Notes: generated by a model not told the origin, from the letters alone. DNA of 64,000 bases from Streptomyces rishiriensis (GCF_030815485.1 NZ_JAUSWV010000002.1:1798001-1862000); one strand, 5' to 3'. Numbered from the stretch's first letter, positions 9,534 to 18,646 are shown. Translations and numbers: made by a program.

Positions 9534-10100
9534 ATGAACATCGATCAGGCGGATCCCGCCGAGTTGGCGGCCCTGCGGGTGGCCTTCGCCGTGGACGACG
9601 GCGGGGAGTCGGCGCTCGGCTGGGACGCGGTGCGCGCCTTCGAGGCGGAGCACGGGGTGGTGCTGCCGGAGCCGTACCGCACGTTCGTGGCGGAGGTGTC
9701 CGACGGGTCGTTCCAGGGCCCGCCGGAGTACGGCCTCGTGGGACTGGCCGAGTTGCCCTCGGACTGGGGCGACGACGGGGCGCGGCGGGACCTGGCCGAG
9801 CCGTTCCCGCTCACACGGCAGTGGCTGTGGGAGGAGGAGGACGCGCCCTACCCGGACCAGGACCCCGAGGCGGTCGTCGAGCAGGTGCTCCACCACGGTT
9901 CCGTCGTGCTGGGGACGGACGGGTGCGCCATGAACTGGCATCTCGTCGTCACCGGCCCCCAGCGGGGCCGCATATGGCTGGTGACCGACGTGGGCGCCAT
10001 GCCGTTCGGCGCGGAGTCCGGCGGCACGACCTGCGCGCCCGGCTTCGCGGGCTGGGTCGCGCACTGGGCGGCCGGCAAGGAGTGGTTCGACGCCGCCTGA
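9534..10100 (+). CDS. SMI1/KNR4 (SUKH) family protein
   Basis: 188-residue soluble protein with the SUKH signature: a Trp-x-x-hydrophobic helix followed by LPEPYRTFVAEVSDGS near residues 44-59. This fold is used by bacterial immunity proteins against polymorphic toxins and also by unlinked cytoplasmic proteins of unknown role. No toxin gene is adjacent: it is tail-to-tail with mtnK 6 bp away. The ATG at 9534 is the natural start, although the ribosome site is weak (GGGG at 9529). Family assignment fairly good, function unknown. Confidence 0.75.
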   Translation: MNIDQADPAELAALRVAFAVDDGGESALGWDAVRAFEAEHGVVLPEPYRTFVAEVSDGSFQGPPEYGLVGLAELPSDWGDDGARRDLAEPFPLTRQWLWEEEDAPYPDQDPEAVVEQVLHHGSVVLGTDGCAMNWHLVVTGPQRGRIWLVTDVGAMPFGAESGGTTCAPGFAGWVAHWAAGKEWFDAA

Positions 10101-10106
10101 GGCCGG

Positions 10107-11279
10107 TCAGCCGAGCGACTCCACGACCGCCCGTACCGCGTCGACGTCCGTCAGTTCCGCACGGCGCAGGATCAGTTCGCGTCCCAGCAGCAGTGCGCGC
10201 CTGGACGCCGGCACCGGGTCCGGCAGGGTCGTCAGGTCGGTCAGGTGGGCGAAGCCGATGATGCGGCGGACGATCTCCGTGCCGGCGTAGCCGACGGCGT
10301 CGGTCCACACGCGGCGCAGGAAGCGGTCGAGATACGCGTCGTCGAAGAAGGCGTCGACCCGGGTCGGCCACAGCCGGCGGAACTCCGCCTCGAACGCCGC
10401 CCAGGACAGGCCGATCTGGTCGGCGTGGTCGGTCGCGGCGCCCAGAGCTCGCGCCCGCTCCTCGGAGACCAGCACGTTGGCCCAGTAGAGGCCGAGGTCG
10501 TAGCCGATGGGGCCGACGAAGGAGAACTCGGGGTCGAAGACCCGCACCACGGGTTCGCCCCGGCGCCTGCCGACCATCACGCTGCCGGTGTGCAGGTCGC
10601 CGTGGAGGAGGGCCTGGGCGCTGGTCATGAAGGTGTGGCGCAGGTCGGCGACCTCGGTGCGCAGCCGGGTGTCGGCGCGGAAGGCGGCGGCCAGGTCGTC
10701 GAGGCCGGGGTGCCAGTGGTTGTGCTCGTGCTCGACGTACGGCTCGGACAGCACGACGTCTTCGGTGATCTTGCACAGCTCCGGGCTGACGGAGGCCGCG
10801 ATCAGCGCCTTGCGTTCGGCGGACGGCATACCGAAGTCGCTGGTGGCGAAGGAGAACTGGGCGACGAACTCGCCGATCCTCGCCGATGTGTGCGGGCCGT
10901 ACGCCGCGCCCTCGTTGAGCAGCGTGCGCAGCACCTCGAGGTCGGACATGTCCTCCATGACGAGGGCGTAGTTCTCGGGGTCGTAGCCGTGGACCACCGG
11001 GATCTTGTCGGGGGCGACCTTGGCGACCTGCTCGTAGGCGCGGGCCTCGGCGTCGGCGCGGTCGGGGTTCATCGGCCAGGAGGGACCGGCGACGCGGACC
11101 CAGGGCAGGGCCTGCTTGACGGCGAGGCTGCGGGTGCCGTCGGCGGAGGAGGCCAGGAACACCCGGTTCATGTTGCCGTCCGACACCTCTCTGACCCGGA
11201 TGTCCGCGACGTCGTTCCAGTGGCCCCGCTCGGCCAGGTACGCGGGGATGTCGTCGGTCTCCAGGATGCGGTAGCCCAT
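10107..11279 (-). CDS. mtnK: 5-methylthioribose kinase
   Basis: 390-residue kinase converting 5-methylthioribose (MTR) and ATP to MTR-1-phosphate, the first committed step of the kinase route of methionine salvage. It has the aminoglycoside/choline-kinase fold with the catalytic loop HGDLH (226-230) and the metal-binding DPE (249-251), replacing the usual DxD as in known MTR kinases. It is the last gene of a minus-strand unit after an ABC importer (substrate protein, ATPase, permease), with 14 bp from the permease gene. That placement suggests the importer supplies MTR. MTR-1-P would be handled by mtnA at 17.6 kb. Confidence 0.92.
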   Translation of the reverse strand: MGYRILETDDIPAYLAERGHWNDVADIRVREVSDGNMNRVFLASSADGTRSLAVKQALPWVRVAGPSWPMNPDRADAEARAYEQVAKVAPDKIPVVHGYDPENYALVMEDMSDLEVLRTLLNEGAAYGPHTSARIGEFVAQFSFATSDFGMPSAERKALIAASVSPELCKITEDVVLSEPYVEHEHNHWHPGLDDLAAAFRADTRLRTEVADLRHTFMTSAQALLHGDLHTGSVMVGRRRGEPVVRVFDPEFSFVGPIGYDLGLYWANVLVSEERARALGAATDHADQIGLSWAAFEAEFRRLWPTRVDAFFDDAYLDRFLRRVWTDAVGYAGTEIVRRIIGFAHLTDLTTLPDPVPASRRALLLGRELILRRAELTDVDAVRAVVESLG

Positions 11280-11293
11280 GGTCGTGAACTCCC

Positions 11294-12340
11294 TTATGCA
11301 GTGCGGCGCTTGGACAGGGTGAAACTGAAGACCAGGGCGAGGATCAGTACCGCGCCCTCGACCACGTCCTGCGTGTAGTACGGCAGGCCCTTGATGGTCA
11401 GGCCGGTGGTGATGATGCCGATGAGCACCGCGCCGAGCGCCGTGCCCCAGACGTTCGGCCGGCCGCGGCCCAGCACCGAGGTGCCGACGAGTGCCACCGC
11501 CACCGCCTCCAGCAGCTGGGAGGTGCCGGCCGACACGTCGCCCTGGCCGATCCTGGACGCCAGGATGAGCCCGCCCACCGAGGCGAGCACGCCGGAGATG
11601 ACGTAGGCCAGCGCGCGGTAGGCGCCGACCCGGATGCCGGCCAGCCGGGAGGCCTCCGGGTTGGCTCCGATGGCGTACAGGACGCGGCCCCAGCGGGTGC
11701 GGGCGAGGAAGACCCAGGCGGCGATCGTCAGACCGCCGAATATCAGCACGGAGACCGGGATGCCGAGGACCGTGCCGCGGTCGATCTGCAGGAAGCCGTC
11801 GGTGAACTTCCCGGGCGCGGTCGACCCGTCGGACCTCGTCATGCCCGGGGTGATCGACTGGCCGTCGACGAGGATCAGCTTGCTGCCCTGGATGACGAAC
11901 ATCGTGCCGAGCGTGGCGAGCATGTCGGGAATCTTCAGCACGACGATCAGCAGGGCGTTGAGGAGGCCGGCGAGCGCGCCCGCCACCAGCACCGCGAGGA
12001 TCGCGACCGTGCCGACCTGGTTGAAGACCACCATCGTCTGCGCGGCGACGGAGACGCCGAGGCCCGCGACGGCGCCTACGGACATGTCCATTCCGCCGAC
12101 GGCCATGGTGAGGGTGACGCCGAGACCGAGGATCGCGGCGACGGACACGTACCGCAGGGTGTCGAGCAGGGTGGCCGACTCCCGGAAGGAGCCCTCGCTC
12201 AGCGCGAAGTACAGGAACAGCGCGACCGTCACGAAGATGAAGCCGTACTTGATCACGGCGTTCTGGACGCGCACCGCGGTGGAGGTCACCGGCGGGAGGG
12301 CCGCCTTGGTGGGGACCTCGGTGCTCTGGGTGGTGGTCAT
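11294..12340 (-). CDS. Ribose/AI-2-type ABC transporter permease
   Basis: 348-residue membrane protein of the RbsC/BPD_transp_2 family with 8-10 hydrophobic segments and the typical GLGVTLTMAVGGMDMSVG element near residues 75-92. It forms the membrane channel for the ATPase upstream and the lipoprotein at 13.9-15.0 kb. Residues 1-30 are a hydrophilic N-terminal extension. Because mtnK follows immediately, methylthioribose is the most likely cargo (inference). Confidence 0.88.
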   Translation of the reverse strand: MTTTQSTEVPTKAALPPVTSTAVRVQNAVIKYGFIFVTVALFLYFALSEGSFRESATLLDTLRYVSVAAILGLGVTLTMAVGGMDMSVGAVAGLGVSVAAQTMVVFNQVGTVAILAVLVAGALAGLLNALLIVVLKIPDMLATLGTMFVIQGSKLILVDGQSITPGMTRSDGSTAPGKFTDGFLQIDRGTVLGIPVSVLIFGGLTIAAWVFLARTRWGRVLYAIGANPEASRLAGIRVGAYRALAYVISGVLASVGGLILASRIGQGDVSAGTSQLLEAVAVALVGTSVLGRGRPNVWGTALGAVLIGIITTGLTIKGLPYYTQDVVEGAVLILALVFSFTLSKRRTA

Positions 12341-12377
12341 GGAGTGCTTCCTGCGCCTTCGTGGGGGCGGGCCGGCG

Positions 12378-13916
12378 TCAGACGGACGCCGAGATGGTCT
12401 GGATCACGCGGTCGCGTTCCGCGTCTTCGCCGTACGCGTCGAGGTGAATCTCACCGGCCGCGAGGACGACGACCCGGTCGGCCACCTCCAGTACCTCGTC
12501 GACGTCGGCGGACAGCACGAGGACGGCCGCGCCGTCGGCGGCGAGGGCACGGGCCCGGCGGCCGATGTCGCGCCGGGCGCCGATGTCCACTCCCCGGAAC
12601 GGCTCGTCCAGGATGAGGACACGCGGGGTGTGGGCCAGCCAGCGGCCGACGACGACCTTCTGCTGGTTGCCGCCGGACAGCTCCTCGACGGTGCTGTGCT
12701 CGTCGCGGGCGACGACTCCGAGGGCCTCGATCGTCTCGCGGCCGAGGGCGTCCTCCTTCGGCCCGTTCAGCAGACCGGCCCGGGAGAAGGACCTCAGGAA
12801 CGGCAGCGAGACGTTCCGCGCGACCGACCAGCCGGGCACCAGGGCGTCGGCGTGCCGGTCCTCGGGGACGAGGTGGACGCCGGCGCGGATGGCGTCGGAG
12901 GGGCGGCGGGGCGCGTAGGCCGTGCCGTCCAGTTCGACGGTGCCGGCGGCGAAGGGCTCCGCGCCGAACAGACCGCGGGCCAGCTCGGTCTTGCCCGCGC
13001 CCAGCAGGCCCACGACACCGGTGACCTCCCCGGCTCGCAGGTCGAGGTCGAGGGGGGCCCGGCCGTCGAAGAGGCGGACGCCGCGCAGCGAGAGGGCGAC
13101 CTCTCCCGCGGTTCCCTCCCTGACGGGCCGGGCCGTCGTCACCTCATGCGTCTGGGCCAGCATCGCGCGCAGGGCCGCGTCCCAGTCGAAGGGCCTGGCC
13201 TGGTCCTCGGTGAGGAGACCGTCGCGCAGGACGACCAGCCGGTCGGCGAGCGCGTCGATCTCGCCGAGCCGGTGGGAGACGTACAGCACGGCGATGCCGT
13301 CCGCGCGCATCCGTTCGACGAGCGCGAACAGCCGCTGCGCCTCCGCGGCGGAGAGCGCGGAGGTCGGCTCGTCGAGGACGAGCAGCCGGGGGCGGGTCGC
13401 CAGCGCACGGGCCAGGATCAGCAACTGCCGGTCGGAGATGCCGAGTTCGCCGACGTCCTGCTTGAGCACCTGCTCGCTCCAGTCCAGGCCGAGGCCGGCC
13501 TGGATCTCGCGGGCCCGGGCGAGCGTGCCGCGGCCGCTCAGGAACGGGTTGCCGCGTTTCTGCGCGAGCTCCTCGAAGACCAGGTTCTCGGCGACCGTGA
13601 GACCGGGCACGACGCCCTCGCCGATCCGCTGGTGCACCGTCTGGATGCCCAGCTGACGGGCGGCCAGCGGCGAGGCGAGGGTGACCGGCGTGCCGTCGAC
13701 GCGCACCTCTCCCCCGTGGTCCGTGTGGACGCCCGAGAGGATCTTGATCAGCGTGGACTTGCCGGCGCCGTTCGCGCCGAGCAGCGCGACCACGCTGCCC
13801 GGTGCGATGTCCAGCGTCACGGAGGCGAGCACCGTCCTGCCGCCGAACGCCATGCTGACGTCGGTGAGACCGACCGCGGGGACGGTCCGCGCGGGGCCTG
13901 GCTCAGTGGGCGACAT
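12378..13916 (-). CDS. Sugar-type ABC transporter ATPase, two fused domains
   Basis: 512-residue RbsA/MglA-like protein with two nucleotide-binding domains. Domain 1 has Walker A GANGAGKST (about 48-56) and a degenerate signature (ISDRQLLILARAL). Domain 2 has the shortened P-loop GLLGAGKTEL and a canonical LSGGNQQK signature, the usual asymmetry of this family. Its start overlaps the 3' end of the substrate-binding gene by 14 bp, indicating translational coupling. It powers uptake with the downstream permease. Confidence 0.9.
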   Translation of the reverse strand: MSPTEPGPARTVPAVGLTDVSMAFGGRTVLASVTLDIAPGSVVALLGANGAGKSTLIKILSGVHTDHGGEVRVDGTPVTLASPLAARQLGIQTVHQRIGEGVVPGLTVAENLVFEELAQKRGNPFLSGRGTLARAREIQAGLGLDWSEQVLKQDVGELGISDRQLLILARALATRPRLLVLDEPTSALSAAEAQRLFALVERMRADGIAVLYVSHRLGEIDALADRLVVLRDGLLTEDQARPFDWDAALRAMLAQTHEVTTARPVREGTAGEVALSLRGVRLFDGRAPLDLDLRAGEVTGVVGLLGAGKTELARGLFGAEPFAAGTVELDGTAYAPRRPSDAIRAGVHLVPEDRHADALVPGWSVARNVSLPFLRSFSRAGLLNGPKEDALGRETIEALGVVARDEHSTVEELSGGNQQKVVVGRWLAHTPRVLILDEPFRGVDIGARRDIGRRARALAADGAAVLVLSADVDEVLEVADRVVVLAAGEIHLDAYGEDAERDRVIQTISASV

Positions 13917-15000
13917 TCGAGATCCAGTCCGCGGTGGAGACCTGCGACAGGTTCAGCGCGGGCAGCGCCTCCCGCAGCTGGTCCATGTTCGCGATCTTCT
14001 TCTCGCGCAGGAAGTCCTGTGTGATGGCGACGGCCGGGAACTCGACGGACGTCTTGTTCAGCTGACCGGCGAGCTCCAGCGCCGTGGTGCGGACGACGGC
14101 CGCGCCCACCGCGGACGGGTCGGTGCCCGCCGTGGCGACCCAGGGGCTGTCGGCGGCGGTCATCTGCTGGATGTCGGCGTTGGAGACGTCGGCGCCGAAG
14201 ACCTTCACCTTGTCCTGGAGCTTCTTGTTCTGCACGGCGAGCACGGCGCCCTTGGCGAGTTCGTCGTAGGGCGCGAAGACGCCGGCCACGTCGGAGTGCT
14301 GGGTGAGCGCGGCGGAGACGAGGGGAACGTTGTCGGTGGCCGTCGAGTCGGTGACCTTGCCGACCTTGAACTGCTGCTTCCAGGCCTGGGAGGCGACCGT
14401 GGACTTCCACACGGAGTCGCGCTTGTCGAGGGCCGCGTAGCCGGCGACGTTGACGTAACCGACCTTGGCGTTCTTGCCGACCTCCTTGGCCATCACGTCG
14501 AGGACGGCCTGGGCCATGCTCGCGTCGTCCTGCTTGGTGGAGACGACGCCCTCGGTGGCGGTCTCGACGTCGTAGACGACGACCTTGATGCCCTTCTTCA
14601 CCGCCTTGTCGATCTCCGGCTGGATGGTCGCCGGGAAGCCGTGGTCGATGATGATCGCCTTGGCCCCTGAGTTGATCGCCGAGGACAGGTCGGTGGCCTG
14701 CTTGGCGTTGTCGGCCTGGGCGTCGTACACGGTCAGATCGATACCGAGCGCCTTGGCCTGGGCCTTCGCGCCGTTGCCCCACTGCTCGAAGTAGTCGCCG
14801 GCGCCGCTCTGCCGGACCAGGGCCACCTTGACCGCGCCCGCGCTGAACGGGGCGGGCTTCTCGCCGGTGGCGGCGGACGCCGGGGCGGCGGCGTTGCCGG
14901 TGTCCTTCGAGGCGTCCGTGGACTGCGCGCAGCCGGAGAGGACCAGGGCGGAGACGGAGGCCAGCGAGAGCGCGGCGAGAGGCAGACGGACACGGGACAT
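13903..15000 (-). CDS. Substrate-binding lipoprotein of the ribose/MTR-type ABC importer
   Basis: 365-residue periplasmic-binding-protein-fold (Peripla_BP_4) protein. A lipoprotein signal with lipobox LVLSGC places the acylated Cys near residue 20. I chose the ATG at 15000: it gives a proper signal peptide, while the longer frame to 15108 adds a positively charged leader without a ribosome site. It captures sugar-like ligands outside the membrane and delivers them to the permease; ligand inferred as methylthioribose from linkage to mtnK. A candidate leader peptide lies upstream at 15235-15164. Confidence 0.88.
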   Translation of the reverse strand: MSRVRLPLAALSLASVSALVLSGCAQSTDASKDTGNAAAPASAATGEKPAPFSAGAVKVALVRQSGAGDYFEQWGNGAKAQAKALGIDLTVYDAQADNAKQATDLSSAINSGAKAIIIDHGFPATIQPEIDKAVKKGIKVVVYDVETATEGVVSTKQDDASMAQAVLDVMAKEVGKNAKVGYVNVAGYAALDKRDSVWKSTVASQAWKQQFKVGKVTDSTATDNVPLVSAALTQHSDVAGVFAPYDELAKGAVLAVQNKKLQDKVKVFGADVSNADIQQMTAADSPWVATAGTDPSAVGAAVVRTTALELAGQLNKTSVEFPAVAITQDFLREKKIANMDQLREALPALNLSQVSTADWISNVAH

Positions 15001-15163
15001 GAGGGGCTCCAGGTGCGCGTGACGCAGAAAGGTGGGGCAGAGGGGTGAGGCGGAAGGGAGGTGAAGCAGGGGTGCGTGAACCCGGAGCGAAGGACGAGAA
15101 CGAGCCACCGCGCGGGGCGGGGAGCGCCCCGGTGACGGGGGCGCGTCGGAGCTCCGGGAGGGG

Positions 15164-15235
15164 TCAGCGACAGCTGGCCGTGGTCGACCGGAGCAAGTCC
15201 ACGTACAGCCGCCGCACGAGCAGCAGCGTCTTCAT
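15164..15235 (-). CDS. Candidate leader peptide upstream of the ABC-mtnK unit
   Basis: 23 codons, beginning MKTLLLVRRLYVDLLR and ending SCR-stop. Streptomyces genomes carry many such basic leader peptides with an L-x-x-R-x-x-VDL core and a terminal C-R (or C-R-G), often before sulphur or cysteine metabolism genes. The VDL-R and final Cys-Arg here match that pattern. It ends 164 bp before the substrate-binding gene. The ribosome site is weak. Cys near the end could make it a sensor of charged tRNA-Cys (inference). Confidence 0.55.
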   Translation of the reverse strand: MKTLLLVRRLYVDLLRSTTASCR

Positions 15236-15287
15236 ACGCAGATCATGGGAACGATTTCAGCCACCCGTCAAAGGAATGGACGCCGCA

Positions 15288-15302
15288 TCTCGACATTCGA
15301 GA
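15288..15302. promoter_or_regulatory. Perfect palindrome in the divergent mtn region
   Basis: TCTCGA-CAT-TCGAGA, symmetrical and centrally placed between divergent units. Possible operator, for the cluster's GntR regulator or another factor. It differs from the AGACATC/GATGTCT palindrome before the GntR gene. Confidence 0.4.
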
Positions 15303-15386
15303 CAACGATTACGTCACAGGCGGTGGCGGTACTGTCGGGAGTTACCATCACGGAACCGGCATCCGACCCGGCACAGTGAGGCCCCG

Positions 15387-15461
15387 ATGACGTCATATCG
15401 CGCGAACGCGCTGCGCATGCCCCGCATGCGGCGCTGTCCCGGCGCGCCGTGTCGCGGCTGA
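15387..15461 (+). CDS. Candidate leader peptide upstream of mtnD
   Basis: 24 codons starting at an ATG 6 nt after GTGAGG and ending with residues CPGAPCRG-stop. The Cys-rich, basic C-terminus ending in CRG is the same ending as the leader at 18809, and close to the CR ending of the divergent leader. It stops 94 bp before mtnD. Start could also be the internal ATG at 15417. Supported by position and shared ending rather than coding statistics, for which it is too short. Confidence 0.5.
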   Translation: MTSYRANALRMPRMRRCPGAPCRG

Positions 15462-15555
15462 GTGACTGATCCCGCCGCTCGCCTCTCCCCCCTCTCCGTC
15501 CGTCCGAACCGTCTCGGTATCCGGACATCCCTTTCAGAATCCTGGAGTTGCTTCC

Positions 15556-16155
15556 ATGACGCTGCTGACGACCTGGTCCGAGTCCGGCCCGGAGACCCTG
15601 GTCCGCCGCACCTCCGACCCCGCCGAGATCGCCGCGGCCCTCCAGCCGCTGGGCGTGCGCTACGAGCAGTGGCCGGTCCGCGCGGACGTTCCGTTCGACG
15701 CCGACAGCGAGACGGTGTTCGCGGCCTACGGCCCGGAGATCGAGAAGCTGAACGCGCAGGAGGGCTTCACCACCGTCGACGTCCTCGGCCTGCACCCGAG
15801 CGACGACCCGGAGTTCCCGGCGAAGGCGAAGGCGGCCCGCGAGAAGTTCCTCCAGGAGCACACCCACGACGACGACGACGAGGTCCGCTTCTTCGTCTCC
15901 GGCTCGGGCATCTTCTACCTCCACGTGAACGGCGAGGTGCACGCGGTCCTCTGCGAGAAGGGCGATCTGCTGGGCGTGCCGCGCGGCACCACCCACTGGT
16001 TCGACATGGGCACGAATCCCTCGTTCACGGCGATCCGCTTCTTCCACGAGGAGGACGGCTGGGTCGGCAGCTTCACCGGCTCCACCATCGCCGGCCGCTT
16101 CCCGGACTACGACACGATCGCAGCCGGTCACGAGGCCGACCGGACCGCCGCGTGA
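15556..16155 (+). CDS. mtnD: Acireductone dioxygenase
   Basis: 199-residue cupin enzyme that splits acireductone with O2. With Fe it gives 4-methylthio-2-oxobutanoate, the methionine precursor; with Ni the off-pathway products. The metal site is visible as EHTH (H102, H104) and E109, with the fourth ligand His147 in GTTHWFDMG. The spacing between H104 and the Glu is four residues, one more than the three I expect from studied enzymes. First gene of mtnD-mtnC-mtnB; its stop overlaps the mtnC GTG by 4 bp. Confidence 0.94.
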   Translation: MTLLTTWSESGPETLVRRTSDPAEIAAALQPLGVRYEQWPVRADVPFDADSETVFAAYGPEIEKLNAQEGFTTVDVLGLHPSDDPEFPAKAKAAREKFLQEHTHDDDDEVRFFVSGSGIFYLHVNGEVHAVLCEKGDLLGVPRGTTHWFDMGTNPSFTAIRFFHEEDGWVGSFTGSTIAGRFPDYDTIAAGHEADRTAA

Positions 16156-16886
16156 GCGTGCCGGGGCCGACGTACGACGTGGACGCCGTGGTGCTCGACA
16201 TCGAGGGCACCACGAGCGCCACGGGCTTCGTGGTGGACGTGCTGTACCCGTACTCGCGCGCCCGCTTCGCCGAACTCCTCACCGAGCGGGCCGAGGAGCC
16301 CGCGGTGGCGCGGGCGATCGCGCAGGTGCGGGAGCTGACGGACCGGCCGGACGCCGACGCGGCCACGATCGAGAAGACGCTGAACGCCTGGCTGGACGAG
16401 GACCGCAAGGCGACCCCGCTGAAGAGCCTCCAGGGCGTCGTCTGGTCCGAGGGCTTCGCGCGCGGCGACCTCGTCTCGCACTTCTACGACGACGTCGTGC
16501 CGCGGCTGCGCGCCTGGCACGCGGCCGGGCTGCGGCTGTACGTCTACTCGTCGGGTTCGGTGTCCGCCCAGCGGGCGTGGTTCGCCCACAGCCCGGCGGG
16601 CGACCTCACCTCGCTCCTGTCCGGCCTGTACGACACCGAGAACGCCGGCCCCAAGCAGGATCCGGCGTCGTACCGAAGGATCGCCGGGTCGGCCGAAGTG
16701 GCGGCCGACCGGCTGCTGTTCCTCTCCGACCGGTCCGGCGAGCTGGACGCGGCCCGCGAGGCCGGCTGGCACACGGTCGGCGTCCGGCGGCCGGGGGAAC
16801 CGTATTTCGAGCAGGGCGTCGGCGACCACGCGCAGGCGGGGACGTTCGACGAGATCACCGTGAGCAACTCCAGGAGCACTTCATGA
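16152..16886 (+). CDS. mtnC: Enolase-phosphatase E1
   Basis: 244-residue HAD enzyme that enolises and dephosphorylates 2,3-diketo-5-methylthiopentyl-1-phosphate to acireductone, fusing the steps done by two proteins in Bacillus. Motif I is [10 protein letters not shown] (D16, E18), the family-specific Dx[14 protein letters not shown] is motif II and [13 protein letters not shown] the Mg-binding motif III/IV. The GTG start overlaps the mtnD stop (GTGA) and its own stop overlaps mtnB (ATGA), so all three are translationally coupled. Confidence 0.94.
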   Translation: MSVPGPTYDVDAVVLDIEGTTSATGFVVDVLYPYSRARFAELLTERAEEPAVARAIAQVRELTDRPDADAATIEKTLNAWLDEDRKATPLKSLQGVVWSEGFARGDLVSHFYDDVVPRLRAWHAAGLRLYVYSSGSVSAQRAWFAHSPAGDLTSLLSGLYDTENAGPKQDPASYRRIAGSAEVAADRLLFLSDRSGELDAAREAGWHTVGVRRPGEPYFEQGVGDHAQAGTFDEITVSNSRSTS

Positions 16887-17491
16887 CCGCCCACCCCACC
16901 GCACCGGACCTGGAAGAGGCGGGGGCGGTCCTCGCCGCCGAGTCCGCCCGCTTCGCCTCCTTCGGCTGGATGCGCGGCACCTCGGGCAACCTGTCGGTGG
17001 TGCTCACCCGCGACCCGCTGCGGCTCGCCGTCACCGCGAGCGGTCACGACAAGGGTGAACTGACGCCCGCGGACGTGGTGCTGGTGGACGGGGACGGCGC
17101 CGCCGTGCACGAGGGCAAGCCCTCCGCCGAGGCCGAGCTGCACGCGCGCGTGGCCGCGCTGACCGGTGCGGGCGCGGTCGTCCACGTGCACACGGTGGCC
17201 TCCGTGGCGCTCGGCCACCGGCACCCGGGCGGGATCGTCTTCAAGGACCTGGAGATGCTCAAGGGCGTCGGCCAGCCCGCGCACGACGTCGAGGTGACGC
17301 TGCCGGTCATCGCCAACAGCCAGGACATGAAGGTGCTCGGCGACCGGCTCGAGGCGGCCCGCGAGCCCCGGATGCCCGCGGTGGTCGTGGCCGGACACGG
17401 CCTGTACGTGTGGGGCGACACCCCGCGCCAGGCCCGCCACCACACCGAGGTCGTCGAATGGCTCCTGGAACTGGAGCTGACGCGGCGCTGA
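16883..17491 (+). CDS. mtnB: Methylthioribulose-1-phosphate dehydratase
   Basis: 202-residue class II aldolase-fold enzyme, dehydrating methylthioribulose-1-phosphate to the diketo intermediate used by MtnC. SGNLSVV near residues 33-39 binds phosphate, and the zinc histidines are in VVHVHTVASV and AGHGLYVWG. Length is typical. Start ATG overlaps the mtnC stop; CAGGAGC precedes it. A bidirectional hairpin follows and separates it from mtnA, which converges from the other strand. Confidence 0.94.
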   Translation: MTAHPTAPDLEEAGAVLAAESARFASFGWMRGTSGNLSVVLTRDPLRLAVTASGHDKGELTPADVVLVDGDGAAVHEGKPSAEAELHARVAALTGAGAVVHVHTVASVALGHRHPGGIVFKDLEMLKGVGQPAHDVEVTLPVIANSQDMKVLGDRLEAAREPRMPAVVVAGHGLYVWGDTPRQARHHTEVVEWLLELELTRR

Positions 17492-17535
17492 GCCCGGGGA
17501 ACAGGCGCTGCCCGCGCGAAGCACGGGACACGCGA

Positions 17536-17563
17536 AAGGCCACGGTCCCCCGACCGTGGCCTT
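17536..17563. terminator. Bidirectional terminator between mtnB and mtnA
   Basis: 12-bp perfect stem AAGGCCACGGTC / GACCGTGGCCTT with a CCCC loop. A and T ends on both strands suit termination in either direction between the two convergent genes. Confidence 0.8.
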
Positions 17564-17589
17564 CGGCGTGTCCGGCACAGCCGGTGCGC

Positions 17590-18621
17590 TCAGCGCAGCC
17601 GGTCCCCGGGCAGCTCCCCCTTGGACACCTCCAGTACGCCCCGCTCGGTCACCAGGCCCGTCACCAGCCGGCCCGGCGTGACGTCGAACGCCGGGTTGTG
17701 GCCGCGCGACCCGGCGGGCGCGGTCCGCACCCCGCCCCACTCCAGCACCTCGTCCTCGCCGCGGAGTTCGATGTGGATGGCGGTGCCGTCCGGCGTCGCG
17801 AGATCGACCGTGGTGGTGGGCGCCGCGACCAGGAACGGGACGCCCGCGTCGGCGCAGGCGAGGGCGATCCCCACGGTGCCGACCTTGTTGGCGGTGTCGC
17901 CGTTGGCCGCGATGCGGTCGGCGCCCACGATCGCCGCGTCGACCTCGCCGCGCAGGATGGTGCCGGCGGCGGCGCCGTCGGCCTGGACGAAGTGCGGTAT
18001 GCCCTCGTGGACCAGCTCCCAGGCGGTCAGGCGCGACCCCTGGAGCAGCGGGCGGGTCTCGTCGGCGTAGACCACCTCCAGGCGCCCGCGCGCGTGCAGT
18101 TCGCGGATCACACCGAGGGCGGTGCCCCAGCCGGCGGTGGCCAGCGCGCCGGTGTTGCAGTGCGTCAGGATCCGCAGCGGGCGGTCGGCGCCGACCCGCT
18201 CCAGCAGCCAGTCCGCGCCGAACGCGCCCATCGCACGGTTCGCCTCGACGTCCTCGCGCTGGACCGCGGCAGCCTCCGCCAGGACCGCGTCGAGCCCCTC
18301 GTCGAAGCGGCTCATGACCCGGTCCACGCACACCATGAGGTTCACGGCGGTCGGACGGGCCTCGCGGACACGGGCGACGGCCTCGCGCACCTCGTCGTCC
18401 GTCCAGCCCTCGCGCTCACCCTGCAGCAGCGCGATCGCGACGCCGTAGGCACCCGCCGCGCCGATCGCGGGGGCGCCGCGCACGACCAGTCGCCGGATCG
18501 CGTCGACCAGGGTGTCCACATCGTGGACATCGACGGTCGCGGTGCGATGCGGGAGAGCGGTCTGGTCGATCAACGCGAGGCCGGTTCCGGTCCACTCGAC
18601 GGCGCGCAGTTCCTGGGACAT
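17590..18621 (-). CDS. mtnA: S-methyl-5-thioribose-1-phosphate isomerase
   Basis: 343-residue eIF2B-related aldose-ketose isomerase converting MTR-1-phosphate to methylthioribulose-1-phosphate, where the kinase and phosphorylase routes meet. RGAPAIG (49-55) binds phosphate; catalytic Cys155 lies in HCNTGA and Asp235 in GADRIAANGD. I chose the ATG at 18621, preceded by AGGAGCG; an in-frame ATG at 18645 lacks a ribosome site. It is divergent from the BMP-type nucleoside importer operon. Confidence 0.95.
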   Translation of the reverse strand: MSQELRAVEWTGTGLALIDQTALPHRTATVDVHDVDTLVDAIRRLVVRGAPAIGAAGAYGVAIALLQGEREGWTDDEVREAVARVREARPTAVNLMVCVDRVMSRFDEGLDAVLAEAAAVQREDVEANRAMGAFGADWLLERVGADRPLRILTHCNTGALATAGWGTALGVIRELHARGRLEVVYADETRPLLQGSRLTAWELVHEGIPHFVQADGAAAGTILRGEVDAAIVGADRIAANGDTANKVGTVGIALACADAGVPFLVAAPTTTVDLATPDGTAIHIELRGEDEVLEWGGVRTAPAGSRGHNPAFDVTPGRLVTGLVTERGVLEVSKGELPGDRLR

Positions 18622-18646
18622 AACGGGACGCTCCTGATGTTCCATT

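Larger units (their letters stand above)
15001..15555. promoter_or_regulatory. Divergent regulatory region between the ABC-mtnK unit and mtnDCB
   Basis: 555 bp separate two divergent transcription units. It contains a short leader-peptide ORF on each strand (15235-15164 minus; 15387-15461 plus) and between them a perfect 6-3-6 palindrome TCTCGACATTCGAGA at 15288-15302. The arrangement suggests one operator serving both directions plus translational or attenuation control in each leader. Confidence 0.55.
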
